Below, piece after piece: positions 27,364-35,745 of a DNA stretch of 64,000 bases (position 1 is the stretch's first letter; every line of letters begins with the position of its first letter). The position numbers and the translations under genes were made by a program. The stretch is taken from positions 1 through 64,000 of the forward strand of contig CAZZMD010000003.1 in assembly GCA_964655355.1 (NCBI GenBank). Direction: 5' to 3'. This DNA is from CALGDE01 sp964655355 (lineage in GTDB: Bacteria > Cyanobacteriota > Cyanobacteriia > CACIAM-69d). The notes below the pieces were generated by a model, which made no database searches, was not told the DNA's origin, and was given only the letters and a program-made list of their open reading frames with translations.

Positions 27364-27848
27364 GGGTCGGGGTTGGAGTCAGGATTCGCCTCGGCATCGG
27401 TTGCGCTACCTGAATCGTCATCCACTTTTGCCGATTTTAATTGTCGAATTGCCCCAAAGCCTTGGAACATGACGTAAGCGATCGCCACTCGGATTGCGAT
27501 ACCCGCCGTGGGTCGTCCGCCCGCTTCAATATTGCCGATGATAAAGGCGACGCCATCCGCGACATAGAGTCCAAACGCCAGTCCTAAGCCAATGATGGAG
27601 CGCTTTTTCTGGACCCAAAACCCTAAACCGCCATAGATCACGCCGGCGATGAGGCCCCCAATGCCGACCCCTAACTCCAGTAAAAATTCAATCTGGAAAA
27701 TGATCGCGATCGCCCCCATGATGGCACTAATAATCGCCACCGCATAAATCGCCCCGACCGCATTTTTAAGTTTGCCTTCCGCCTCCTCACGGGGACTGAG
27801 CTTAACCTCGTTGCCGTCTTTATCTTTCTTCTTGCCGAACCATCCCAT
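27354..27848 (-). CDS. Small integral membrane protein, unknown
   Basis: A 164-residue protein with GGAG about 9 bases before ATG 27848. A charged N-terminus (MGWFGKKKDKDGNEVKLS) is followed by four hydrophobic segments at about residues 32-52, 57-77, 85-105 and 115-130, and an acidic disordered tail. I recognise no family. It lies upstream of the PlsY-like fusion on the same strand, 87 bases from its start, so they could be co-transcribed. Confidence 0.7.
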   Translation of the reverse strand: MGWFGKKKDKDGNEVKLSPREEAEGKLKNAVGAIYAVAIISAIMGAIAIIFQIEFLLELGVGIGGLIAGVIYGGLGFWVQKKRSIIGLGLAFGLYVADGVAFIIGNIEAGGRPTAGIAIRVAIAYVMFQGFGAIRQLKSAKVDDDSGSATDAEANPDSNPDPMA

Positions 27849-27867
27849 AGGGTCTTTTCTCCTTCAA

Positions 27868-28080
27868 TCAGGGCAAGGGTGACGCATGGACTTCTCGTTT
27901 ATAGCTGTCCATCGGGCGCTTCCGCGGGGTCACAGGGGCGATCGCAGCAATTTGAAAATCCCAGTAACGAAACGTAAAACCAGTCGCTGCGATGGTGATG
28001 GCGGTGACGGTGGGGATGGTCGGGACCATTGGGATTATGATGCTAAGGCTTTCCAGTCCTTCGACGATTGCCCGTGCCAT
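27868..28080 (-). CDS. Possible small membrane-associated protein
   Basis: A 70-residue frame from ATG 28080, with GGGAG 7 bases upstream, in line with the two minus-strand genes that follow. It has one hydrophobic stretch (LSIIIPMVPTIPTVTAITIAA) and a basic C-terminus. No family is recognised. It overlaps the TTG/GTG starts proposed for the divergent glycosyltransferase-like gene, so one of the two assignments may be wrong. Confidence 0.35.
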   Translation of the reverse strand: MARAIVEGLESLSIIIPMVPTIPTVTAITIAATGFTFRYWDFQIAAIAPVTPRKRPMDSYKREVHASPLP

Positions 28081-29978
28081 TTTCAATCTCCCATGGTTTC
28101 TTCTCCCGATGCTTCAGTCCTGGTCGTCGGGAGTATTACGGGGGACTGGCGATCGCCATTCTGTTTGCCCTACTTTTTGGCGGGTTGGCGATCGCTGAAG
28201 CCTTTGACGGTGACTACATCGTCCAGGACGACGCCCGGCAATATGTGTTTTGGATGCAGCGCTGGCAGGATCCAGGTTTATTTACCAATGACCTAATCGC
28301 CGATTATTTTTCCTCCATCGCCCCCGCAGGCTATCGGGCGCTGTTCTATGGGGCCCATCTCGTCGCCATTCCGCCCTTGATATTTGCCAAAATCCTGCCC
28401 TTCGGATTGGGGGTGGCGATCGCCATTCTGGCCTACCGCGTCACCTATCGCTGGTTCCCCACCCCCCTAGCCGGATTTTTGGGATCGCTATTGCTCCAGC
28501 AATCCCTGTGGATGAAAGATGACCTCGCCGCTGCCGCCCCCCGGTCCTTCGCCATTCTGCTGCTGTTGGCGTTTATGGATGCTTGGCTCATGCGGTGCGA
28601 TCGCCCCCGTCTCGCCCTCGCCTATGGGCTGATCGCCCTTGCCCTTCTGGGGCTACTCTCACCGCCCTATCTATTAATCGCCGCAGGTATGTTAGGGCTC
28701 AGCATCTTAAAAATTCCTCCCCTCTCCCACCTGGGACAATGGCGGGCCTGGGTGGTGGGCGATCGCCAAACCTGGCAATGGTTGATCTGGGGATGGGGGG
28801 TGACCTTGGCCGTCCTATTGCCGTACGTTGCCGCCACCGATGGCTATGGCCCCACCGTTAGCGCTGAACTAGGGCGAACCATGGCCGAATTTCGGGCGGG
28901 GGGACGGGCTAGCCTGTTTGATCAAAGCGGCTGGGAATTTTGGATTGTCGGCAAACGCACCAACTTCTTCCCCAAATCCCTGTTCACCCCGATCACCCTG
29001 ATCCCCGGTGCCCTTTTCCCCTTCTGGAGCCTCTGGAAACGCCATCAACGCCAAAATTCTCAGCAGCATTCCAATCCCTATCTATCCCTCAACCCCAAAG
29101 CCAGCCAGCTCATCCTCAAACTGCTGCTATCTTCAACCCTGCTATTTTTGCTAGCCCACGCCACCCTCTTCACCCTCCACCTCCCGAGTCGCTATACCGG
29201 CCATAGCCTGCGCATTGCGATCGCCCTGGCCAGCGGCGTCGCCTGGACCTTAATCCTCCAGTCCCTGCTCCCCCAACCCCGTCATCTCAGACGCCCAAAA
29301 CATATCCCGGCGATCGCTCTAGGCCTTGGCATCCTGATCGGGATCCTTGCCTATCCCCTGACCATTTCCAGCTTCCCCCTCACCGGTTACAAAACTGGTG
29401 CCGCCCCCGAGCTTTACAATTATCTGCAACGCCAACCCAAAACCATTCGCATCGGCTCCATCGCCAAAGAAGCGGACCAAATCCCCACCTTTGCCGCCCG
29501 GACCATCATCGCCAGCAAGGAATATAGCGTTCCTTACCAACTCGGCTACTATCGCCAAATCCAACGGCGCATGGGCGACCAAATCACCGCCCAATACACC
29601 ACCGACCCCGCCCAACTCCGGCAAATTATCCAGCGCTACGGCATCACCCATTGGTTGCTCGATGCCAATGCCTACACGGTCGACTACTTGGCCAACAACG
29701 GTTGGCTAAAGCAATATCAACCGGCAACGGACCAAGCAATCCAAACCCTCCAGGCGATCGCCCCAGCTCCAGCGCCAAATCCAGCTCGCCCTAGCTTTCC
29801 CCTAATCCTGAAAAATCGCGATCGCTGCCAAATCCCCATTTCATCCGCCCAAGACGGATCGCCACCCACCGCGGAACCGGCACCCCCATGGCAACTGCTA
29901 GACGCGACATGCCTGCTTGAGGATTCCCTCAGTAACGACAGGCTCAGCGATGCCTCCCTGGCGGTCCATCTACCCTGA
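28068..29978 (+). CDS. Multi-pass membrane protein, glycosyltransferase-like
   Basis: A 636-residue frame with no ATG in its first 60 codons. Translation probably starts at TTG 28068 or GTG 28074, since helix 1 (GLAIAILFALLFGGLAIA) must be included. An acidic loop follows it (DGDYIVQDDARQYVFWMQRW), in the position where GT-C glycosyltransferases keep catalytic Asp residues. About ten more membrane helices follow, then a 200-residue soluble C-terminal region (ELYNYLQRQPKTIRIGSIAKE...) ending in a Pro-rich tail. A GT-C-type sugar transferase or a relative is likely. It ends 4 bases from the convergent PatA-type gene. Confidence 0.65.
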   Translation: MPVPFSISHGFFSRCFSPGRREYYGGLAIAILFALLFGGLAIAEAFDGDYIVQDDARQYVFWMQRWQDPGLFTNDLIADYFSSIAPAGYRALFYGAHLVAIPPLIFAKILPFGLGVAIAILAYRVTYRWFPTPLAGFLGSLLLQQSLWMKDDLAAAAPRSFAILLLLAFMDAWLMRCDRPRLALAYGLIALALLGLLSPPYLLIAAGMLGLSILKIPPLSHLGQWRAWVVGDRQTWQWLIWGWGVTLAVLLPYVAATDGYGPTVSAELGRTMAEFRAGGRASLFDQSGWEFWIVGKRTNFFPKSLFTPITLIPGALFPFWSLWKRHQRQNSQQHSNPYLSLNPKASQLILKLLLSSTLLFLLAHATLFTLHLPSRYTGHSLRIAIALASGVAWTLILQSLLPQPRHLRRPKHIPAIALGLGILIGILAYPLTISSFPLTGYKTGAAPELYNYLQRQPKTIRIGSIAKEADQIPTFAARTIIASKEYSVPYQLGYYRQIQRRMGDQITAQYTTDPAQLRQIIQRYGITHWLLDANAYTVDYLANNGWLKQYQPATDQAIQTLQAIAPAPAPNPARPSFPLILKNRDRCQIPISSAQDGSPPTAEPAPPWQLLDATCLLEDSLSNDRLSDASLAVHLP

Positions 29979-29982
29979 ATCG

Positions 29983-31245
29983 CTAATGGCTCGGCACTCG
30001 GTCCATGCGGGACGGCAGCCCTCTGTAACTCATTTCCATCATGTTGGGCTTGGGATTTACCGGTAAAGTTGCCTTGCGATTCGTATGCTTCCGCAGCATA
30101 TTGACAATCCGCAGAATATCCACCGGCTTCGACATAAAATCCGTCGCCCCGGCCAAATTGGCCCGAACCCGATCAAACGCACCGTCATTACTGGTGAGCA
30201 CCACCACCGGCACATCTTTCAACGTTGATGCACGACGAATCTGGGCACAAAGCTCATAGCCCGTCACCACCGGCATAATCAAATCTAGGAAAATTAGATC
30301 TGGCTGTGCTGCCAACAACGTCGGTAACGCCTGAATGGGTTCCCGAACGCCGATGGAGCGGCACCCCATCCCAACCAAAATCCGATCCATCTGATTGAGG
30401 ACGGTTGGGCTGTCATCAATGCAGGCAATGGTTAAGCCCGACTGGACCGAGGCGATCGCCGGACTTCCCAGCGTCGAGGAATGGGAAGTCATCAGCTTCA
30501 ACTCTGGGGGCTGAGGGAGATCCTGCAACACCTTAAAGGACAGCACCTCACGGGACATAAAATGCTTAACCATACGGGCCGCCATCAGAGGCGACTGATC
30601 GAGCTTCTGGGCAATATCCCAGACACAGTACTTTCCATTCAGCAGCGCCCCCAGACTCATCAATGTTGAGTCCTGGGAAGAGGGTTCAGAACTTGGGGAA
30701 AGACTGAGGCTAACCCCTCGATTGATATATTCACTGGGCAACTGGCATTCTTGCCAGGAGTGCTGCAAATCCCGAACCTCCTTCAATACCCCCGGCACCT
30801 GCTCTAACCCCAGTCCCACAGGGGTCACCGTGCTGCTCAGGGTCATCCGGCTTTCCCGATCACCCTTCCAGCTGAATTCAATGTCCGACTCACTAGCGGC
30901 CACAAACAGCACCTCATGGACCACTCGGGCGATCGCCTCGCGGGCCTGATCCATACGAATTTGCCCATCCCGAATGGCACGGCACAACAGCACATACTCC
31001 CATTGAACGTCGCAAACGGGAGCCTTTGTCAGCACCTCCATTCTCAGCCGGTACCGTTTGACAATCCGCTGCCAACGTCGCACCCGAAAAGCCCCATCGA
31101 TTGCGTAGTTCAGTACGCCGTTGCTGATAAAGAACTGCCAGGAACGCGTCCCCGCAGTCAGGTTCAGCGTACCGGTGTCGCCCTGCTGTGTCAGCTTAAT
31201 CAGTAGCTGGGCAATCTTCAAAAGGCTGTTACGGGAGTTTTTCAT
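29983..31245 (-). CDS. PatA-type response regulator (PATAN/DUF4388 plus REC)
   Basis: The start is taken at ATG 31245 (MKNSRNSLLKIAQLLIKLTQQ), giving 420 residues; the frame extends to 31329 without a better start. The N-terminal 250 residues match the PATAN domain: GTLNLTAGTRSWQFFISNGVLNYAID, VWDIAQKLDQSPL. The C-terminal REC domain at about 290-400 is complete (IDDSPTVLNQM, FLDLIMP, FMSKPV). Cyanobacterial relatives such as PixG/TaxP1 act with CheW, CheA and type IV pili in phototaxis. No che genes are adjacent. The upstream spacer carries Fnr-like and Crp-like boxes. Confidence 0.85.
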   Translation of the reverse strand: MKNSRNSLLKIAQLLIKLTQQGDTGTLNLTAGTRSWQFFISNGVLNYAIDGAFRVRRWQRIVKRYRLRMEVLTKAPVCDVQWEYVLLCRAIRDGQIRMDQAREAIARVVHEVLFVAASESDIEFSWKGDRESRMTLSSTVTPVGLGLEQVPGVLKEVRDLQHSWQECQLPSEYINRGVSLSLSPSSEPSSQDSTLMSLGALLNGKYCVWDIAQKLDQSPLMAARMVKHFMSREVLSFKVLQDLPQPPELKLMTSHSSTLGSPAIASVQSGLTIACIDDSPTVLNQMDRILVGMGCRSIGVREPIQALPTLLAAQPDLIFLDLIMPVVTGYELCAQIRRASTLKDVPVVVLTSNDGAFDRVRANLAGATDFMSKPVDILRIVNMLRKHTNRKATLPVNPKPNMMEMSYRGLPSRMDRVPSH

Positions 31246-32197
31246 GGCTACGGTTCTGACCCAATGGGGGCTGTAAAGAGAGTTGAATGTCTGTTTTAGA
31301 GGGGGATTTAGGTAAAGACCCACAATCAAAAAGTCAGAAATGAAATTGTTCTGAGGATATTGGCAGAGGCTTCAAAACTCGAGTCGAAGTAACCAATAGT
31401 GTCAGAAATCTCAATTTTTTTCTGATGCTGTAGATCAAATTGAGCCCTGCCTAAAAAAATGAAATATTACTCCCGCAGTCAAAACAATCCACCATTTCTC
31501 TGAAAAATAAATTGATCTCGATCAAAGTTTTTGTGTGATTTAGATCACCCATTTCTGTGTTCTGCATTACTCTACCTCCGTAGGCAATTTCAAACCCTGT
31601 CTGGTCTCCCTAGACATTGGCCGGCTGTGGCTATAGCGCCCCTACATATATATCGCACCAGCACTATCCAAATGTTTGACTTGTGTTTGCGCTCCATTTG
31701 CTTTCTATAAATGGAGGTAAAAGACTTAAATCATGAAGACTGGATAAAGTTTGGTTTGATCTTGTTGGTTTTTGCGACTTATGCGTTGAAGCTTTGAGTT
31801 CTAAAACAGTAAAGGAATGACTACATTGGTGCAGCCTGCTCAATAATTCAAACTCCGGTTTATGAATGGGGGCTTGAGGACCGGTTTCCGTTGGTCTCTG
31901 TCGCAAATATTTAGGACAGAGCATTGATCGTTACTAATGCCTATTAATGTCAATTGTTCGATGGATTCATTCGATGGATTCAAGGGTCGGTTTATCAATG
32001 GGGGGGTTACATGGATTGGGAAAAGAAGAGCGGTTTTCGTTGGTCCTTTCCTCTAATGTCTAGGGCAGAGAGCGAATCGCTGTTGGGAGACAGGGTTTCG
32101 AGGCGCTGGTAAACTACGGTAACAGCGGCAGTCTCCAGCTGCCTTAGGTGGTTTTCCTCCGAATGGTTTTGGAGAATTACGCTGAATCCAGTTAGTA
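31246..32197. other. AT-rich 950-base spacer between the PatA-type regulator and psbP
   Basis: The largest gene-free stretch in the window and notably AT-rich. It holds the tandem Fnr/Crp-like boxes at 31512-31549, an 8-bp stem CTCCATTT/AAATGGAG (31692-31716) and a diverged duplicated segment (about 31855-31925 and 31985-32065). The 86-codon minus frame at 31664-31924 has no ribosome binding site and is not supported. Confidence 0.55.
31512..31549. promoter_or_regulatory. Adjacent Fnr-like and Crp-like operator boxes
   Basis: TTGATCTCGATCAA (31512-31525) is a perfect TTGAT-N4-ATCAA Fnr-type palindrome. Eight bases on, TGTGATTTAGATCACC (31534-31549) fits TGTGA-N6-TCACA with one mismatch, the Crp/SYCRP1 consensus. 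On the minus strand a TAATAT hexamer (31464-31469) would put the first box about 60 bases before a transcript leading to the PatA-type gene. Binding is inferred. Confidence 0.55.
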
Positions 32198-32782
32198 ATG
32201 TTATCCGAGAGAGTCGCCATCAAGACTATGCCCTACGGAAGATTTTGGCAGCGTGTCGCGATCGCGCTGGTGTTGGTTGTGACCCTGGCGCTGCAGAGTT
32301 GTGCGTCTGCAACGGGGGGGCTACAGGCCTATTCCGATACGTCTCGGGGATTTCAGTTCCTATACCCGGTGGGCTGGGTGCCGGTGCAGGTTAAGACGGG
32401 GCCGGTTGTGGTTTTCCGAGATCTCATCAATGAGACGGAAAATGTGAGCGTGGTGATTAATCCGGTTCCAGATGGCCAGTCTTTGGCGGATTTGGGGACA
32501 CCAACGGAGGTGGGATACCGCCTGTCGAAGAATGCGATCGCCCCGCCCGATTCTGGCCGGACAGCGGAGCTAATCAATGCGGCTCAGCGGGAAGCGGATG
32601 GTAATGTCTACTACATTCTTGAATATTTAGTGCAATTGCCGGATCAGGTTCGCCATGATGTCGCGAGTGTGTCGGTGGCGCGCGGGCAGCTCTATACCCT
32701 GAATATTTCGACGCGGGAGTCCCGTTGGGATGAGGTTCAGCCGATTTTCGATACGATGGTGACCTCCTTCAAGGTGGGCTAA
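32198..32782 (+). CDS. psbP: CyanoP, PsbP-family photosystem II lipoprotein
   Basis: A 194-residue protein from ATG 32198; ATG 32228 (184 residues) is an alternative. A basic start and hydrophobic segment lead to a lipobox-like LALQSC, so the mature protein should be a thylakoid-lumen lipoprotein. The PsbP fold signature is present: AYSDTSRGFQFLYPVGWVPV, VVFRDLINETENVSVVINPV and the C-terminal LYTLNISTRESRW...FDTMVTSF. CyanoP helps early photosystem II assembly or stability. maf follows 44 bases later on the same strand. A 9-bp repeat, TGGGCTAAG, spans its stop and recurs 21 bases on. Confidence 0.9.
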   Translation: MLSERVAIKTMPYGRFWQRVAIALVLVVTLALQSCASATGGLQAYSDTSRGFQFLYPVGWVPVQVKTGPVVVFRDLINETENVSVVINPVPDGQSLADLGTPTEVGYRLSKNAIAPPDSGRTAELINAAQREADGNVYYILEYLVQLPDQVRHDVASVSVARGQLYTLNISTRESRWDEVQPIFDTMVTSFKVG

Positions 32783-32826
32783 GTCGGCGAAGAACTGGGC
32801 TAAGGGCATTAAGAGTAGGCTGAACG

Positions 32827-33555
32827 ATGGCTTCTGATGCTGAGGGGGGTCAGTCTCCCGAGATAATGATGCTCGAAACAATGACGCTCAAAACAATGGC
32901 GATCGCCCCCAAATTTGTATTGGCTTCAGCGTCCCCCGCCCGGCGACGGTTGCTGGGTATGGTGGGGATTGAGCCGGCGGTTTGTCCCAGCAATTTTGAT
33001 GAGTCCCAGGTGACGGTTTTTGATCCTGGGGAATTGGTCCAGGTGTTGGCCCTGAAGAAGGCGGAGACGGTGGTAGACCGGTTGCGACGGGAGTCGGCTC
33101 TACGGCGATCGCTATTAGGGACCGATGTGCCTGGACCGACGGTGGTGATGGGATGTGATTCGGTGTTGTTGGTAAATGGGGACGTCTACGGCAAGCCGCG
33201 GGATGCCCAGGATGCGGTGGAGCGCTGGCAAGAAATGCGGGGGCAGGTGGGGAGTTTATATACGGGCCATGTGCTGATTGATCTAGGTCGGGATGGGGCG
33301 GAGGATACGGTGATTCAGCGATCGCAGATGACGCGGGTCCATTTTGGCAGCCCCAGTGATTCGCAAATTGCGGCCTATGTGGCGACGGGAGAACCGCTCA
33401 ATTGCGCCGGTTGCTTTGCCCTGGAGGGTAAAGGGGGCATGTTTGTGGAACGCTTGGAAGGCTGCCACACCAACGTTATTGGTTTAAGCTTGCCCTTGCT
33501 ACGCCATTTGTTGGAAGCGCTGGGGTATGACCCAACACAGTTTTGGTCCCTATGA
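32827..33555 (+). CDS. maf: Maf-family nucleoside triphosphate pyrophosphatase
   Basis: A 242-residue frame from ATG 32827. The usual length (about 200-220) suggests ATG 32896 (MAIAPKFVLASASP) may be the true start. Motifs: the phosphate-binding LASASPARRRLLG, Asp in GCDSVLLVNG, GKPRDAQDAVERWQEMRG, and the C-terminal NCAGCFALEGKGGMFVERLEGCHTNVIGL (a segment shared by the family). Maf proteins hydrolyse non-canonical or canonical NTPs and are linked to septum arrest. It probably shares a transcript with psbP. Its last 14 bases are tandemly duplicated just after the stop. Confidence 0.92.
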   Translation: MASDAEGGQSPEIMMLETMTLKTMAIAPKFVLASASPARRRLLGMVGIEPAVCPSNFDESQVTVFDPGELVQVLALKKAETVVDRLRRESALRRSLLGTDVPGPTVVMGCDSVLLVNGDVYGKPRDAQDAVERWQEMRGQVGSLYTGHVLIDLGRDGAEDTVIQRSQMTRVHFGSPSDSQIAAYVATGEPLNCAGCFALEGKGGMFVERLEGCHTNVIGLSLPLLRHLLEALGYDPTQFWSL

Positions 33556-33569
33556 TTTGGTCCCTATGA
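33542..33569. repeat. Perfect 14-bp tandem duplication ending on the maf stop
   Basis: TTTGGTCCCTATGA at 33542-33555 ends exactly with the maf TGA. The same 14 bases follow at 33556-33569. A second repeat, GATTGGTGCAGTG, occurs twice just beyond (about 33600-33630). Confidence 0.9.
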
Positions 33570-33858
33570 CGGATGCTGAGCGATCGACACCTGTGTTGAG
33601 ATTGGTGCAGTGGTGGGATTGGTGCAGTGCTGTAATGGTGCGATACTGATGGGATGATTAGATTGATGACGATTCCTAATCGGGCGGAATGGCGGATGGC
33701 TTACTAGCCCCCAGGATTCGTTGGGACGACACCCTCTCCCTGACCAGTCTTTCTTTTTAGTTATGCCTTGGTTGACCCATGCCTCAGCGTTAACCTTGCT
33801 TTAGATCGTTTTTTTGATTTAGCCCATCTCGGAAACAGTCTTCAGAGCGTAGCCTATC
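33556..33858. other. Spacer between maf and the kinase gene
   Basis: About 300 bases made largely of short direct repeats at the left and a low-GC stretch at the right. No gene or clear promoter is visible. Confidence 0.4.
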
Positions 33859-35745
33859 TTGGTTGATCCAACCCTATATCAGCTGTGTCAGGCTCAGATA
33901 AATCTCCTTGTGCAGAGCTTGGGGGTGACCGCTGGCGGCGTCTATTGGGCAGAGTCAGGTGGCGAAAATCCCTCGCCCCGTTGGACGCCCATTTCGGTTT
34001 ACCCTGACCGGGCGCGTGACCGGGGCCTACCAGCCTTAGGGCAAACCTTGTCTAGTCCCGAAGGACCGGAAGTGTACGAGGCTCAAGAAGTCCCGCTGGA
34101 GGGAGAGTGGGCTCCGGTCTCGTTTGAGGTGGAGCCAGGGGAGATTAATCAAGAAATTATTGACGGGATTTTAGACGATCTCCACGAGGATGGGGCGGTG
34201 GATGGGCTGTCCTTCAATACCCCCAAGCGGAATATTCCTTGGATGCCGTATGGAGAGTCGATCGCCGCTGATCCCCAGGAACTGGGAAATTATCCAGGAG
34301 CGTTGCAAGAGCCCTGGGAGGGGCAATCGGGTCAGAGTCAGCAAAGCCAGCCAAGTCAGGACCAGCCAAGTCAGGGTCAGCAAAATACACCGGCGGCCGG
34401 GGCGGCAGATTTGGGGGCGTTGATGCCGTTGACGACCTTTGGCGATCGCGGTGAGGTGCCGCAAAACTATCCCCTATGGCGGCCGTTGACTTCGGAGGGG
34501 ACGGTGTTGGGATTGCTGGTGTTGGAGCGACTCCAGGGGCCTTGGAGTCTGGGGGAGCAGGAGCAGGTGGCGGAGGTGGTGACCACGTTGGAGGCGGCGT
34601 TTACATTGGCGCGGCGACAGCAGTGGTTGGAGGAGACTTTTGCGCAGCAGGAGCGATTTTATGAGACACAGCGCGATCGCCTGCATGATTTGCTGCACCA
34701 GTTTAAAAATCCGCTGACGGCGATTCGGACCTTTGGCAAGCTCCTATTGCGGCGATTTGAGGGGGATGAGCGGGCGACGACGGTGGCGGGGCAGGTGCTG
34801 CGGGAAAGCGATCGCCTCCAGGGGATGCTGAATAATTTTGGGGAGGTGGTGGATCTGGAGCCGATGGATGTCCCGCCGGCGACCCCAGAACCGGCCGCTT
34901 CTCCGCCTCCTTTGCTGCTGCCCGGTGGGGAGGATAAGTCGGTGGGGGGCGCAGGAGACGATGCCTCAGATGCCCCAGGTGCCTTAGACGCCTCAACCGT
35001 TCGTCCATTGGCCCTATTGCCAACGGCAAAAGATAATAGGCCGGTGGTGCTGGGGGAGTTGTTGACCCAGGTGGTGGAGACGGCGCAGTTGTTGGCCCAG
35101 GAGGCACAGGTCGAATTGGAGGTGTTGCCGTGGGGGGCGCTGCCAGCGGTGGCGGGCGATCGCACTACGCTCCAGGAAATTATTGGCAATGTGGTGGATA
35201 ACGCCCTGAAATATACCCCTAGGGGCGGGCGGGTGCAGATTCAGGCGTCCGTGGGGGTGCCCTATTGTTTTCAAGGATTGGTGGAGGGGGATGAGTCCCC
35301 CTCGGACGGGGATGAACTGGCGCTGATTCACCAATGGAATCAGGGGGCGGGCCTTGAGGCCATGCCGGGGGCGGTGGAGGATGCCCTACTCCAGCGATCG
35401 CCCAATTCTCCCTATCCGGCGGCGGGGCGTTATGTGGCGCTGATGGTGCAGGATTCGGGCTTGGGCATTTCGGCGGCGGATTTGCAGCAGTTATTTGCCC
35501 GACGGTTTCGGGGCGATAAGGGCAATAGCGAGATTCCGGGGACGGGGCTAGGGTTGGCGATCGTCCGGGATACGTTGGTGGCGCTGGGGGGAGCTGTTGA
35601 TGTATTTAGTCCGGCGATCGCCCTTGAGGCTGTGGGATCTTCGTCCGATGATGGCCCCCCAACCCTTGCCCCCATTGCTAGTGAGGCGATCACGGCCGGT
35701 ACCAGTGTGGTGCTTTGGATTCCGCTTTTGGACCCTACCCCTTAA
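33859..35745 (+). CDS. Soluble GAF-type histidine kinase
   Basis: A 628-residue protein starting at TTG 33859 (encoding M-VDPTLYQLCQAQ); no ATG is near. Residues 1-260 form a GAF-like sensory region interrupted by a Ser/Gln-rich linker (about 150-180). The phosphoacceptor is H280 in LLHQFKNPLTAIRTFGKLLLR, an unusual H-box with Gln-Phe-Lys where most kinases have Glu-Ile/Leu-Arg. A Pro/Ala-rich insert separates it from the ATP domain (NVVDNALKYTPRGG, DSGLGIS, GTGLGLAIV). No transmembrane segment is present. Its 3' end overlaps the convergent channel gene by 11 bases. The cognate regulator is unknown. Confidence 0.82.
   Translation: MVDPTLYQLCQAQINLLVQSLGVTAGGVYWAESGGENPSPRWTPISVYPDRARDRGLPALGQTLSSPEGPEVYEAQEVPLEGEWAPVSFEVEPGEINQEIIDGILDDLHEDGAVDGLSFNTPKRNIPWMPYGESIAADPQELGNYPGALQEPWEGQSGQSQQSQPSQDQPSQGQQNTPAAGAADLGALMPLTTFGDRGEVPQNYPLWRPLTSEGTVLGLLVLERLQGPWSLGEQEQVAEVVTTLEAAFTLARRQQWLEETFAQQERFYETQRDRLHDLLHQFKNPLTAIRTFGKLLLRRFEGDERATTVAGQVLRESDRLQGMLNNFGEVVDLEPMDVPPATPEPAASPPPLLLPGGEDKSVGGAGDDASDAPGALDASTVRPLALLPTAKDNRPVVLGELLTQVVETAQLLAQEAQVELEVLPWGALPAVAGDRTTLQEIIGNVVDNALKYTPRGGRVQIQASVGVPYCFQGLVEGDESPSDGDELALIHQWNQGAGLEAMPGAVEDALLQRSPNSPYPAAGRYVALMVQDSGLGISAADLQQLFARRFRGDKGNSEIPGTGLGLAIVRDTLVALGGAVDVFSPAIALEAVGSSSDDGPPTLAPIASEAITAGTSVVLWIPLLDPTP

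Noticed and set aside
31664..31924. 86-codon minus-strand frame in the AT-rich spacer
   Set aside because: No ribosome binding site, no recognisable domain, and it overlaps the duplicated non-coding segment.
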